Shown: positions 45,897 to 55,370 of the stretch, in pieces
Numbering within the stretch: the first letter of the stretch is position 1
Layout: the number at the start of each line of letters is the position of its first letter
Source: Paenibacillus apiarius
GTDB taxonomy: Bacteria > Bacillota > Bacilli > Paenibacillales > Paenibacillaceae
DNA: 64,000 nucleotides
Reading direction: 5' to 3'
NCBI RefSeq assembly: GCF_017052585.1
Contig: NZ_JAFFHZ010000001.1
Location: 1,550,001 to 1,614,000, forward strand
The notes under the pieces: generated by a model
The model's input: only the letters and a program-made list of their open reading frames with translations
Told to the model about the DNA's origin: nothing
Databases searched by the model: none
Program-made: the position numbers and the translations under genes

Positions 45897-47666
45897 ATGT
45901 ATTATAGCAATGGTAACTATGAAGCATTTGCCCGTCCAAAGAAACCACTCGGTGTTGATCAAAAATCCGCCTATCTGATCGGCTCTGGTCTTGCATCACT
46001 GTCCGCAGCCGCGTTCCTCATACGTGATGGTCAGATGAAGGGGGAAAACATTCATATTCTTGAGGAACTCGATATTGCCGGAGGTGGATTAGACGGCATC
46101 TACGATGACGGCCGGGGTTTCATTATCCGCGGTGGCCGGGAAATGGAAAACCACTTCGAATGCCTTTGGGATCTATTCCGCTCTATTCCTTCACTTGAAA
46201 CGGAGGGTGCATCGGTATTAGATGAATTTTACTGGCTCAACAAGGAGGATCCGAACTTCTCCTTGCAGCGTGCTATCCTCAATCGTGGTGAGGATGCACA
46301 TACCGATGGCAAATTCACACTTACTCAAACCGCTTCGATGGAAATTATCAAGTTGTTCTTTACTCCAGAAGAAGCGCTTGAAGATATGAAAATTACAGAT
46401 GTCTTCTCGGAAGATTTCTTTAACTCGAATTTCTGGCTTTACTGGCAGACGATGTTTGCGTTTGAGCCTTGGCACAGCGCCATGGAAATGCGCAGATATA
46501 TCGCTAGATTCATTCATCATATCGGGGGATTGCCAGATTTCTCAGCGTTGAAATTTACAAAATACAATCAGTACGAGTCTCTTGCACTGCCGCTAATGAA
46601 GTATTTGAAAGGCCATGGTGTCACTTTCCAATATGCAACGACCGTAACTAATGTTGAGTTTGATATTACGGAGAACAAGAAAGTTGCTAAAAAGCTGGTC
46701 TATGTTCAAAACGGACAAGAAAAACACATTGACCTGACTGAAAATGATCTGGTATTCATCACCAATGGCAGCAATACCGAAAGCTCCACTTTAGGCGACA
46801 ACAACACTCCCGCCATTATGAACACATCCCTCGGGGGAAGCTGGGAGCTTTGGAAGAAGATCGCGGAGCAAGATCCTGCCTTTGGTCGTCCAGACAAATT
46901 CTGTGGCAACATTGCGGAAAGCAACTGGGAGTCTGCCACCATTACAACGCTAGATGACCGGATTCCGCCTTATATCGAAAAAATCTGCAAGCGCGATCCA
47001 TTCAGCGGAAAGGTCGTTACTGGCGGTATCGTGACGGTAAAAGATTCAAAATGGCTGATGAGCTTTACCTTGAACCGTCAGCCTCACTTCAAATCCCAGC
47101 CAAAAGACCAGCTCGTCGTATGGGTATACAGCTTGTATTGCGACGTGCCAGGTGACTACATCAAGAAACCGATGAAGGACTGCACGGGTATCGAGATCAC
47201 GAAAGAATGGCTCTACCACATCGGCGTACCTGAAGCAGAGATTCACGATCTTGCCGTAAACTCCGCAAACTGTGTCCCTTGCATGATGCCTTATGTTACA
47301 TCTTACTTCATGCCAAGAGCTGCGGGAGATCGTCCGAATGTAGTTCCTGATGGATGTGTCAACGCTGCCTTTATCGGTAACTTTGCCGAAACACCGCGAG
47401 ACACGGTATTCACCACAGAGTATTCGGTACGTACCGCCATGGAAGCTGTGTACACGCTTCTTGACATTGACCGCGGCGTGCCAGAAGTATTTGGTTCAGC
47501 TTATGATGTCCGTGTGTTGATGGATTCCACAGCGAAAATGATGGACGGCAAGAAACTAACCGATATGGAGCTGCCTCCAACAATCCAATTAGCAGCAATG
47601 ACGGGTGTGCAAAAAATTTCTCACACCAGAATCATGCAGCTGCTTAAAGAGTATAAGTTGATCTAA
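45897..47666 (+). CDS. ohyA: Oleate hydratase
   Basis: 589 residues. An FAD-dependent enzyme that adds water to the cis-9 double bond of oleic acid to give 10-hydroxystearate, which detoxifies unsaturated fatty acids. The FAD-binding Rossmann motif is [16 protein letters not shown]; the catalytic region includes [20 protein letters not shown] and [11 protein letters not shown], and the substrate-binding part [18 protein letters not shown]. The ATG at 45897 follows AAAGGAGG at ideal distance; the longer frame from 45861 is not supported. It looks intact even though its divergent TetR neighbour is broken. Confidence 0.95.
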   Translation: MYYSNGNYEAFARPKKPLGVDQKSAYLIGSGLASLSAAAFLIRDGQMKGENIHILEELDIAGGGLDGIYDDGRGFIIRGGREMENHFECLWDLFRSIPSLETEGASVLDEFYWLNKEDPNFSLQRAILNRGEDAHTDGKFTLTQTASMEIIKLFFTPEEALEDMKITDVFSEDFFNSNFWLYWQTMFAFEPWHSAMEMRRYIARFIHHIGGLPDFSALKFTKYNQYESLALPLMKYLKGHGVTFQYATTVTNVEFDITENKKVAKKLVYVQNGQEKHIDLTENDLVFITNGSNTESSTLGDNNTPAIMNTSLGGSWELWKKIAEQDPAFGRPDKFCGNIAESNWESATITTLDDRIPPYIEKICKRDPFSGKVVTGGIVTVKDSKWLMSFTLNRQPHFKSQPKDQLVVWVYSLYCDVPGDYIKKPMKDCTGIEITKEWLYHIGVPEAEIHDLAVNSANCVPCMMPYVTSYFMPRAAGDRPNVVPDGCVNAAFIGNFAETPRDTVFTTEYSVRTAMEAVYTLLDIDRGVPEVFGSAYDVRVLMDSTAKMMDGKKLTDMELPPTIQLAAMTGVQKISHTRIMQLLKEYKLI

Positions 47667-47690
47667 ACGAAAACGAATAGATGTAAAGCT

Positions 47691-47860
47691 ATGAGGTTGT
47701 TGCACAATGGTGAGAGAATCAAATCACCGTGCTTCAGCCTCAGAAAAATAAGTTTTAGATTTACCACAATAAATGTAACAACGGCGACCTAAGACCTGAA
47801 AATAAAGCCTTAGACTCGCCGCTGCTTTACTTAGCTATCGAACCCCGTTAGCTTAATAAC
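47691..47860 (+). repeat. Copy B of the ~170-bp structured repeat
   Basis: Same order of elements as 44067-44245: a hairpin TGAGGTTGTTGC / GCTTCAGCCTCA with an inner GGTGA / TCACC stem; AAGTTTTAGATT; then a second hairpin CGGCGACCTAAG / CTTAGACTCGCCG around GAAAATAAAG; then TTAGCTATCG and CCCCGTTAGCTTAATAAC. It stands in direct orientation to copy A, 3.6 kb away. Confidence 0.6.
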
Positions 47861-47862
47861 AA

Positions 47863-47906
47863 AATAAAGAAGGGGTTACAAACTGTAATGTAACCCCTTC
47901 TTTATT
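47863..47906. terminator. Bidirectional terminator between ohyA and the alpha/beta hydrolase
   Basis: Perfect 18-bp stem (AATAAAGAAGGGGTTACA and complement) with an 8-nt loop, A-rich and T-rich flanks, serving the two convergent genes. Confidence 0.85.
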
Positions 47907-47943
47907 ATTGCGTTAGTTAACAATTTGACTGCTGCATTCACTA

Positions 47944-48798
47944 TTACGTCAACGTTGTGTGGTTCGAAATTGCTTTAATAATCGTATCCCAATCGTCAAA
48001 GTGTACTTCATGCCCCATTCCCTCAACCGTTAACAAGGATGCATTTGGTGCTTCATTAGCAAGTGCAACACCATGTTCCAAGGGAAGAATCGTATCACCC
48101 GTGCCGTGAATAACCAAAACAGGTACATGGATTTCCTTTAACTTTCCTTCGTATGCGTCGTCACCTTTAAGTAGTCCATGATTCAACATACTGACTAGAT
48201 GATTCGCTCGTTTTATCTCGCGTTTTACTTGCTTATACGCTCTATGCTCATCGAAGTGATGCTTGGTACCACACATCAGTCGAGAGCCATTGACCAAGTA
48301 TTTTGCAACCGCCTCTTCATCTAACCAATCCAGTGTCGCTCCATCTGCATGATGAGCATGAATCTTCTCATCCATCGGAGGCAAACCTCTGTCGATATAA
48401 TCAGATCCAAAGATAGTCGAGGCGATCAAAGTTATGGTTAGAACTCTTTGAGGATGCTTTACTGCGATGATCTGTGCAATCATGCCACCCAGTGACAATC
48501 CCACGATGTGCGCTTGGTCAATTCCGTATGAATCAAGCACCCCGACTGCATCATCAGCCATGTCCACCACGGTATATTGGGATTCCCCAGATGGATAGGT
48601 AATTGAACGTCCCACATCTCGGTTATCAAATCGAATCACATAACGACCCGAGTCAGCCAAACCTTGGCAGAACTCGTCGTCCCAATAAATCATCGAACAC
48701 ATGCCTCCCATAATCAGCAAGACAGGTGGATGATTCGGATTGCCGAAACTCTCTGTGCATATCTCAATGCCATTGATTTTCCTTATCTTTTCACTCAT
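47944..48798 (-). CDS. Alpha/beta hydrolase
   Basis: 284 residues from ATG 48798 (GGGGAG, 7-nt spacing); five upstream codons of the open frame are not used. Nucleophile elbow GLSLGG, acid in GTGDTI, histidine in GMGHEVHF, oxyanion region LIMGGM. Soluble, no signal. The substrate is unknown; homologues include esterases and haloperoxidase-like enzymes. Confidence 0.85.
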   Translation of the reverse strand: MSEKIRKINGIEICTESFGNPNHPPVLLIMGGMCSMIYWDDEFCQGLADSGRYVIRFDNRDVGRSITYPSGESQYTVVDMADDAVGVLDSYGIDQAHIVGLSLGGMIAQIIAVKHPQRVLTITLIASTIFGSDYIDRGLPPMDEKIHAHHADGATLDWLDEEAVAKYLVNGSRLMCGTKHHFDEHRAYKQVKREIKRANHLVSMLNHGLLKGDDAYEGKLKEIHVPVLVIHGTGDTILPLEHGVALANEAPNASLLTVEGMGHEVHFDDWDTIIKAISNHTTLT

Positions 48799-49429
48799 GA
48801 GATAACTCCCCATTTCATTCGAATTTGTAATTTAAAAAAGCACACTCAAATTAACCCATACATTTTTCAAAAAAATGAATGAGATTAGATGAACTGTACT
48901 TCAAATTAACGTAAACGAATGAACTTGATAATCATTAGGAGCACTCTCCTTTAAAACTATTTGGGATTTTACCCCAAATTTTAATTATACCATACTCACT
49001 GCAATTTTTATAAGCTCTAATGGTCGAATGGTCGAAACAGATAATCCTTACTACGTTAACCTGCCCGTTAGCCTAATAGCTCCGCGAGTCTAGAACTTTA
49101 TTTTTCATAAAAAACTTTATTTTCTCCGAACAAAATCTGTAGCTTTAGAATAAAGATTGATCAAATTAATACTAATAGCCTTGATAAACAAGCAAAAAGA
49201 AAGAGCGTGTTTTGAAAAAAGATTAATCAAAATACGCTCTTAATATATTTTATTGAATCATTCTTTTATAAAAAAGTTTGATCATTTCTATGATATTTCC
49301 TCCATTAAAGCGCCCTTTAATGGAGGAACATGCCAGAGGGTGTCAAACAAAGAACTAAGGCTTTGGTCAACCTTTTTGTTTACTTAAATAAAGCAGTCAC
49401 AGTAGTAATTTTGTGACTTCCATTTTTAA
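48799..49429. other. Long intergenic stretch with repeats and hairpins
   Basis: No gene recognised. It holds a partial, inverted copy of the AATAAAG repeat (49060-49123), a 15-bp hairpin at 49201-49241 (arms AAGAGCGTGTTTTGA and complement with one G-T), and a perfect 14-bp hairpin at 49297-49328 (TTCCTCCATTAAAG). Confidence 0.4.
49060..49123 (-). repeat. Partial inverted copy of the AATAAAG repeat
   Basis: On the minus strand two units AAAATAAAGTT lie 19 bp apart, the second continuing CTAGACTCGCGG, like the AATAAAGYYTTAGACTC parts of copies A and B. It is followed by GGCTAACGGGC. Confidence 0.4.
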
Positions 49430-49640
49430 CTAAACGAAAATTGGAACACACTCTAATGGCCTTCCCCATTTAATTAAATACGATTCAAGCTTAGCAAAGT
49501 CAGTTTTACCGTAAATTAATTTGCTGTTTTTAATTGGTTCAATCTCTACTGTCTGGTAATCAATGATGTTCAAACCCTCACCGGAATTTTTGTAAATCTG
49601 GAATACTTGCCTCTCCTTTTGTGCGTGGTGGGTGGTACTT
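49430..49640 (-). other. Open frame without start codon, unassigned
   Basis: About 65 codons open to a TAG at 49430 (QVFQIYKNSGEGLNIIDYQ, then TVEIEPIKNS, LESYLIKWGRPLECVPI). No ATG, GTG or TTG is well placed; an upstream stop closes it. It reads like real protein and may be the 3' end of a lost gene; family not recognised. Confidence 0.3.
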
Positions 49641-49682
49641 CCATTTTACCAAAGGATGGTTTCTTTTTGTTTTTCTTTACAT

Positions 49683-49733
49683 AAAAAGGGGCAATCCCTC
49701 AGCCAATTTTCCATGGCTTTTGGGACAGCCCCT
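49683..49733 (-). terminator. Terminator of the DUF2785-like gene
   Basis: GGGGCTGTCCC / GGGATTGCCCC hairpin with a long loop, then TTTTT on the minus strand, 9 nt after the stop. Confidence 0.7.
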
Positions 49734-49741
49734 CTAATCCT

Positions 49742-50587
49742 TTAACTGATAGAAAACCTGTTCAATTTTGCCTCAGTACCAAGCATGACAGTGTTAAGCT
49801 CATTCCCTCGGCTATCTTGTCCCCTTCTGAAATAGAGACTGCGTAAAAAATTCTTGCTGTTCACGCGAGCAATCACCTGACTGCGACTTCTCGGCAAATT
49901 GCAGCATTGCGCTAAGCCGCTAATCCAATCAGCGATTTCTTGATGTGGAAGTAACTCTTTGTCAATCATCGTATCCACGATGTTGACCAACCGCTCATCA
50001 TCCTCATCGCTAAAAATGTGTCTACCATTTTGAAGCATGCCAGAAATAGCGACAAGAACCTCACGCAGCATTGCGACGCTGCTCTCCTCGCACTGCACCA
50101 GCTCGACAAAAACATCCGCACCGTGAGACGCGCTGTGAGCCCAGCCTCCTACTGAAAGGTAACCTCGCAGATCCTTCTCCTCTTTATAATAACGGAGCAT
50201 TGCATGCATTAATTGCTCAATTTCCGCTTGATTGAAAAATGGATTCTGTCTGTGGCGTTGCACAATCAAAGCGATAGGCAAGGCAGAGAACGTCCTTGTA
50301 AAAACTGACTGATCATCCTCGCTGCCAATATTATAGAACAAATGGTTCTCATCAGTCAGAACAGTTAAGAGGCTACGCAACTCCTCTCCACTGAACCTAT
50401 TCTCTTCCTTAATCCACATATAAAACATCGGATAAATCAGGTTATCCCGTAATTCTGGCTGAGGATCGCCAATATATTGAAGTAACAAAGGTAAGAAATC
50501 TTGATGCTGCTCACCTTCGCGTAACTGATACTCATCCTTCTCAATTCTTTGCAAATCCAGCATCAATTTGGTCCTTGTATCGCTCAT
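49742..50587 (-). CDS. DUF2785 family protein
   Basis: 281 residues, all-helical and soluble. The hallmark GWAHSASHGADVFVELVQC is in the middle and matches the DUF2785 family, whose function is unknown. AGAGGG lies about 8 nt before the ATG. It lies downstream of the aminotransferase remnant but is not obviously linked to it. Confidence 0.82.
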   Translation of the reverse strand: MSDTRTKLMLDLQRIEKDEYQLREGEQHQDFLPLLLQYIGDPQPELRDNLIYPMFYMWIKEENRFSGEELRSLLTVLTDENHLFYNIGSEDDQSVFTRTFSALPIALIVQRHRQNPFFNQAEIEQLMHAMLRYYKEEKDLRGYLSVGGWAHSASHGADVFVELVQCEESSVAMLREVLVAISGMLQNGRHIFSDEDDERLVNIVDTMIDKELLPHQEIADWISGLAQCCNLPRSRSQVIARVNSKNFLRSLYFRRGQDSRGNELNTVMLGTEAKLNRFSIS

Positions 50588-50658
50588 TTTCCCATCCCTC
50601 TCATCATTCGTTCACTCGCCTCGCCGAGATCATGAGTCAGCGGAAATTCTGCTTATTC

Positions 50659-51140
50659 CTATTCCCATCCCTTGGATGCAATAAATTCAGACATCAATTT
50701 CATTGCACCGCGGAATTTGTCAGGGTGAAGCCCAAATCCAACCCTGAAATGTCCAGGACGCTCAAACACTTCACCAGGAAGAACAGATACTTCCGTACTC
50801 GCAATCAATTTCTCTGCAAAATGTTGGCTACTAAGTGTTTTATCTTTCAAAAACGGGAAGGCAACGATTCCGCCTTCTAGTTCAACCCAGTCGAGTACCG
50901 TATTATGCTCGTTGACTAGCTTTCGGAATTCTGATACTTTTCTAGCATCCATGACTTGTGCTCAAGTCCGATCTTCTTCCAATGAAGCAGAAGCCTAACC
51001 GCAATAAAATCATTAATCGAACAAATTGTATGAGTAGTATAATCTTTAAAATCACGAATTTGGTCGATCAACTCCTTGTCAGCGACCACCCACCCTACTC
51101 TCAGTCCAACACATGCGAGACATTTGATCATGGCTCCCAT
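50659..51140 (-). pseudogene. PLP-dependent aminotransferase remnant, 5' part replaced by an IS
   Basis: The C-terminal half of a class I/II aminotransferase: CLACVGLRVGWVVADKELID is the region just after the PLP lysine, followed by QIRDFKDYTTHTICSIN; the end reads VLDWVELEGGIVAFPF, FERPGHFRVGFGL. The upstream half including the PLP-binding lysine is gone: at about 51140 the sequence passes directly into an IS3 transposase. A frame change near 50950 also separates the two remaining pieces. Confidence 0.72.
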
Positions 51141-51886
51141 AGCTATTCGTTTCCCATTGTAGAAGCAAGCAATGTACTTAAAAATCCGAGCCTTAGCATC
51201 TTTGCGGGTCTTGAACTTCTCTAAATATACGAGTTCTTTCTTCAGCACACTGTGGAACGACTCGATACAAGCGTTATCATAGCAATTCCCTTTACGGCTC
51301 ATGCTGCCTTTCATCTTATACGTTTTAAGCCGCTCCTGGTACTCCTGAGAAGTATACTGGCTTCCGCGATCAGAGTGATGGAGGACTTCGCCGCGTGGCT
51401 TTTGAACTCGGTAGGCTTGATCTAGCGCCTTGATCACAAGTGACTTGGTCATTCGTTCATCCATATGAAATCCTACGATTTTACGGCTGTATAAGTCCAT
51501 GACGCTGGCTAAATAAAGCCACCCCTCATCGGTTGGGATGTAAGTGATGTCTGTCATCCAGATCTGGTTAGGCGCACTCGCTTGAAACTGTTGGTTCAGC
51601 ACATTTGCGGCGACCGGCAAGTTATGTTTGGAATTTTATATTTCTTGACCGTACGGGATTTAAGGCCCAGTTCCTTCATGATACGAGCAACAGTTTTCTC
51701 GGTTACCTCTATCCCTTGCTTCTTTAGGGTTTCCCAGACTTTCCTGCTTCCGTAAAGACGCCTGTTGTCGAGAAAAATGCGGCGAATTTTCTTTTTCAGC
51801 CACTCATGGCGTTTGCTACGCTTGCTTTCTTTTCGCCGAGTCCAATCATAATAACCGCTTCGGGAGATTCCAAATACGGTGCACAT
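51140..51886 (-). pseudogene. IS3 transposase OrfB, frameshifted and truncated
   Basis: The N-terminal HTH_21 part (GISRSGYYDW, LYGSRKVWETL) stops in frame at 51596; the catalytic part continues in another frame from about 51610 with the DDE core: WMTDITYI, LHHSDRGSQYTS and NACIESFHSVLKKE. The final ~20 residues are replaced by aminotransferase sequence. Confidence 0.8.
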
Positions 51887-51933
51887 CTTCGCGACACGGA
51901 GCTTGAAGCGGTGATCATGAATAAATTGATAGA

Positions 51934-52221
51934 TCAGCGCCGGTCTTTTGCAAAGTAGTGCATCGCCTTTTTTAAGATTTCGTTCTCCTCTTCCAAATCA
52001 CGAATCCGCTTCTGAAGATCACGCATGGCCTTTTCTTCTGGCTTCAGTTGCCCGCTACCGGGAAACGCTTGATTGCCGTCTTGTTTAAACTCGGCGATCC
52101 ATCGGTAAATCGTATTTTCATGCAAGCCCATTTCTCGAGCTACCTGCGCCACCGACTTTCCTTCTTCTTGAATGAGTCGAACGGTTTGCAACTTGAATTC
52201 TTTGTCGTACTTTTTCGTCAT
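51934..52221 (-). CDS. IS3-family OrfA (HTH protein)
   Basis: 95 residues from ATG 52221, with GAGG 8 nt upstream. HTH_Tnp_1 type: KEFKLQTVRLIQEEGKSVAQ, MGLHENTIYRWIAEFK, then a leucine-zipper-like coiled coil (LQKRIRDLEEENEILKKAMH). Intact, but useless without OrfB. Confidence 0.88.
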   Translation of the reverse strand: MTKKYDKEFKLQTVRLIQEEGKSVAQVAREMGLHENTIYRWIAEFKQDGNQAFPGSGQLKPEEKAMRDLQKRIRDLEEENEILKKAMHYFAKDRR

Positions 52222-52378
52222 GTCGGACACCTCGATTAAGAATGATTTTATTTTCGCATTCTCGGGTCTCCGTGTCCAATATTGAGTCTAGCACCAGTAT
52301 TATCCCCTTTAAGTAGACACTCAAAAAAAACCTTGTGCTATCATGAGGAACAAGAGTGAACTTGGAGGGGATTTTTCC

Positions 52379-52720
52379 ATGGCTAAAAAGGGACAAGTGT
52401 TTCAACAGTATACCGAAGAATTCAAACTAGCAGCAGTCAAAGCGTATTTAGAAGGGAAGGCCAGCTATAAAACGGTAGCGGAAAAGTTAGAAATCAGAAA
52501 CTGTACCCAATTAAAAGTATGGGTAAGGAAGTGGCAGCATGGAGAAGCGTTCGATATCCGTAAAGGGGTATCGAATCCTCTTAAGGGACGTCAACGTACA
52601 GCCTTTGACACTGTAGAACAAGAACTGGATTATTTGAAAGCACAGGTCGATTACTTAAAAAAGCGGTATACAAATCTGGTAAAGGAGGCACGCTCCGTCC
52701 GCAGGACAACTACCAAGTGA
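52379..52720 (+). CDS. IS3-family OrfA of the second element
   Basis: 113 residues from ATG 52379, GGAGGGG upstream. Helix-turn-helix (FKLAAVKAYLEGKASYKTVA) and C-terminal coiled coil (VEQELDYLKAQVDYLKKRY). Intact. Confidence 0.85.
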   Translation: MAKKGQVFQQYTEEFKLAAVKAYLEGKASYKTVAEKLEIRNCTQLKVWVRKWQHGEAFDIRKGVSNPLKGRQRTAFDTVEQELDYLKAQVDYLKKRYTNLVKEARSVRRTTTK

Positions 52721-53548
52721 TTGAAGAGCTGCGTGATCTCTAAGATGTTACGCGTTTGTTAGCCATTGCGGGGGTACCTAGGGCTAGTTATTACAAGTGG
52801 CGAGCGACACGGTCATTAAGGGCCGAAAGACAAACAAGAGATCAAGGAGCACATGATGGCTATTCACTTTGCGCACTCCTATTTCGGATATCCTCGTATG
52901 ATGACAGCTTTGTGGGAGGCTGGTTACCGTGTTAACCATAAAAAAGTATGGCGGCTTATGAAGGACTTATCTATCCAGTCCGTCATTCGCAAGAAACGAA
53001 AGCGTTCTAGTTCTACGCCTTCCGTCGTGTACCCTAACCGATTGAAGCGTCAATTCCATGCTGTAGGTCCGCAGCAGAAGCTAGTCACCGATATTACGTA
53101 TATCTCCGACGGCACACGCTTTTATTACCTGTCGGCGATACAAGATCTGTTCAACAATGAAATTGTGGCTTGGCAATTATCCGAGCGAAACGACGTAAAG
53201 CTGGTGCTGGATACGATTGAGCAGTGGACACGAAAAAGAGACGTTTCGGAAGCCGTGCTCCATTCGGATCAGGGCTTCCAGTACACGTCTCAGGCCTACA
53301 ACTCACGATTGGAAGCATTCAGCGTCAAAGGCAGCCACTCTCGCAAAGCAACCTGCCTGGATAACGCCTGCATCGAATCCTTCTTTTCGCATCTCAAAAC
53401 AGAGAAGTTGTATCTTCACCAGTGTACGTCAGAAGTTGAGATTCATCAAGCTGTAGAAGAGTATATCTACTTTTATAATTATCAGCGCTTTCAAGCCAAA
53501 CTCAAACAGCGCGCGCCAATTGAGTATCGGCACGCGCTGGCTGCATAG
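52720..53548 (+). pseudogene. IS3-family OrfB of the second element, broken
   Basis: After orfA the frame has a TAA at 52741 within LRDL-stop-DVTRLLAIAGV, and a frameshift near 52830. From 52853 the catalytic domain is open: LVTDITYIS, VLHSDQGFQYTS, and CLDNACIESFFSHLKTE with all three acidic residues. As it stands no full transposase can be made without recoding. Confidence 0.8.
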
Positions 53549-53577
53549 CTTTTTTCATCTGTCTACTTGACAGGGGT

Positions 53578-54459
53578 ATGACCACTGTCTCCTATTTCAG
53601 GAGGTTTTTAATTCTGCGTGACTTAGACACCACCGGAGCTGGGTATGAAGCTTTGCATCAGCTTATGGAATATCTGCCATTATTACCCGATGGTTTAAAG
53701 TTTGATGCATATTACCGCATTCTGACCTTCTATAGTGCGCTTGAGAACTGGCCCAAATTGCTCTCTTATTCTAACGAATTGAAGGAAATGGCCATCGCTG
53801 AAGGACAAGATAAGTATGTGGCTGAAGGATGGTTGTATGAGTCATCCGCTTATATAGGTATGAATAACTTTGAAGACGCTTTAATAGCTACAAAGCAGTA
53901 TGCTTTATACGGAGAGCATTATTCATGGTTATCTAAGTGCAATGAGCTCTATATTTCCATTGAGATGTCGAACACAGAACCAATTGAAGAGCTCATGAGC
54001 ATGTTACAAGCAGACCAATTACTTTTTGTTCTGCCTGTTGCACTTGATGCTTTTTTAAAGAATGGTATGTTGGATGAGGCTGGGCTATATCTTGAGAAAT
54101 ACCAAGTTCAAACAGCCGCTCTTTTAGAAAAAAAAGGTCCGTTTCATTTAAAACATAAGCTACGATTTACACTGGCTTTAACACAATATTATTTTGAAAC
54201 AGGTCAACATGAGTTGGGATTTGAATATAATGCAATATCTTTAGAATTAGCACTCACTCTAAAAAACATGCAACGTGTGGGAAAAGCAGTATTTACATTT
54301 CATGATTATGGACTCTTTGCATCGGTAGAGCAAAAAAGTCGATTCATGAATATCCTTTCGAAAGGGGTGAAGTCCGATGAAGAAAGCAATGCTTGCTATG
54401 TTAATAACTCTTTCCTTATATGGTTCTATAGGAATGTCTTCTCAAATGGGATCAAGTGA
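53578..54459 (+). CDS. TPR-repeat regulator (Rap/PlcR-like receptor), N-terminus removed by IS
   Basis: 293 residues, all helical, with TPR-like repeats throughout (DAYYRILTFYSALENWPKLL, YVAEGWLYESSAYIGMNNF). It resembles the peptide-binding half of Rap, NprR or other XRE-type peptide receptors. The frame begins inside the terminal repeat of the IS3 element, so the original N-terminus, which could have carried a helix-turn-helix or Rap bundle, is missing. Its 3' end overlaps by 83 bp a small gene for a secreted peptide in another frame, as in rap-phr cassettes. Confidence 0.6.
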   Translation: MTTVSYFRRFLILRDLDTTGAGYEALHQLMEYLPLLPDGLKFDAYYRILTFYSALENWPKLLSYSNELKEMAIAEGQDKYVAEGWLYESSAYIGMNNFEDALIATKQYALYGEHYSWLSKCNELYISIEMSNTEPIEELMSMLQADQLLFVLPVALDAFLKNGMLDEAGLYLEKYQVQTAALLEKKGPFHLKHKLRFTLALTQYYFETGQHELGFEYNAISLELALTLKNMQRVGKAVFTFHDYGLFASVEQKSRFMNILSKGVKSDEESNACYVNNSFLIWFYRNVFSNGIK

Positions 54460-54514
54460 CATTGGATCTAGATGGTCAACAAATGTCATAGGAGAAGGAT
54501 GGTCAACAAGTTAA
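54377..54514 (+). CDS. Small secreted propeptide, Phr-like
   Basis: 45 residues. ATG 54377 has AAGGGG 8 nt upstream. A hydrophobic signal segment (KKAMLAMLITLSLYGSIGM) is followed by a short Gly/Ser-rich tail with a repeated unit, RWST and GWST (SDIGSRWSTN, VIGEGWSTS-stop). Size, export signal, C-terminal peptide tail and overlap with the TPR gene match pro-signal peptides of the Rap-Phr/NprR-NprX type. Confidence 0.6.
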   Translation: MKKAMLAMLITLSLYGSIGMSSQMGSSDIGSRWSTNVIGEGWSTS

Positions 54515-54582
54515 CATTGGAACTGGATTTGGAATGGAGTACAGGGACAGTGACTAAAAGCATCAAGTGTTTATGCTGCTAA

Positions 54583-54612
54583 AAGATGGCCTCTGACGTC
54601 AGGGGTCATCTT
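54583..54612 (+). terminator. Terminator of the TPR/peptide pair
   Basis: Stem AAGATGGCCTCTGA / TCAGGGGTCATCTT (two G-T pairs), followed by TATTTGTCT. Confidence 0.7.
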
Positions 54613-54831
54613 ATTTGTCTAATTTCGGTACCCTAGCCTTTTCTTCTTACACCAGATCAACATCACCATTCTAAAACTTTAATTTCTTTCCGCTTGACTG
54701 GAGTTGGTTGCTCCTGCTGTGGCCGCGTGCATCGATAGTAGCCCGCGACATCCTCCCACTTTTTTTCGATAAGCGCAGATTTGTATTATGATCGTACACA
54801 TCATTCGCATGTTGCGCAGGAGGCTTGGACC

Positions 54832-55362
54832 ATGTTTGATCCTACGATTTTCGACAATCTGAAGGTCGTGCTGGAAGGCAAAATCTATGATCTGGATCAG
54901 GAAGGAGAATGGCTCGTCATCGGCCGGGAGGATCTGATCGATCTCGCCGGGTTCGGACGGACCTTCCGCATGCGCGTGCAGCGGCCCGGGGAGGCCTGCA
55001 TTGCCGCATTGACGCTTGCGAGCGGCTTGGCCGATTTCGCCGCCGAGCTGCGGGGTCTGCGGCTTGTCGGGGAAGAGCCGGGCGCCCGGCTGGAGCTCTC
55101 CTTCGAGCTGGCGGGCGATTATACGGCGCAGGCGGACGAGATGGGAGAACGGCTGGCTTCCATCTGGGGCGACGCCGTCATCATGCGGCAGGAACGAACG
55201 GTTCCCGTCCCGATTCGGATCGGGGCCGCTTCTCCCGCCGCGGACGATGGGACGCACCGCATCGTGCTGACGTTCAGCCAGCCGATCGACGAGCGTCATC
55301 TGGGTGAGCTGGGCGCCCTCGTCAAGCAGACCCTCGATTCGCTTCAGCGTCTTAGCGAATAG
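54832..55362 (+). CDS. Conserved-looking protein of unknown function
   Basis: 176 residues from ATG 54832 with AGGAGG 8 nt upstream; the longer frame from 54781 lacks a site. Acidic, soluble, no signal peptide or transmembrane helix, and no family that I recognise. A pattern of alternating charged and hydrophobic residues suggests a mixed alpha/beta domain. GC-rich codon use marks the return from the mobile zone to the surrounding genome. It stands alone, convergent with the binding-protein gene. Confidence 0.6.
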   Translation: MFDPTIFDNLKVVLEGKIYDLDQEGEWLVIGREDLIDLAGFGRTFRMRVQRPGEACIAALTLASGLADFAAELRGLRLVGEEPGARLELSFELAGDYTAQADEMGERLASIWGDAVIMRQERTVPVPIRIGAASPAADDGTHRIVLTFSQPIDERHLGELGALVKQTLDSLQRLSE

Positions 55363-55370
55363 CTTGCAGG

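Larger units (their letters stand above)
51140..52288 (-). mobile_element. IS3-family element, 3' truncated
   Basis: Contains orfA and orfB of an IS3 element, the outer end near 52288 (TGGACACGGAGACCCGAG inward). The other end is missing: orfB stops being transposase-like after CFYNGKRI and fuses to aminotransferase sequence, so a deletion followed insertion. Confidence 0.75.
52294..53586 (+). mobile_element. Second IS3-family element, degenerate
   Basis: About 1.3 kb. Imperfect inverted ends: CCAGTATTATCCCC with AAGTAGACA inward at the left, matched by CAGTGGTCATACCCC with CAAGTAGACA at the right. It stands in opposite orientation to, and almost touching, the first IS3 element, and its right end forms the first codons of the TPR frame. 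Confidence 0.72.
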
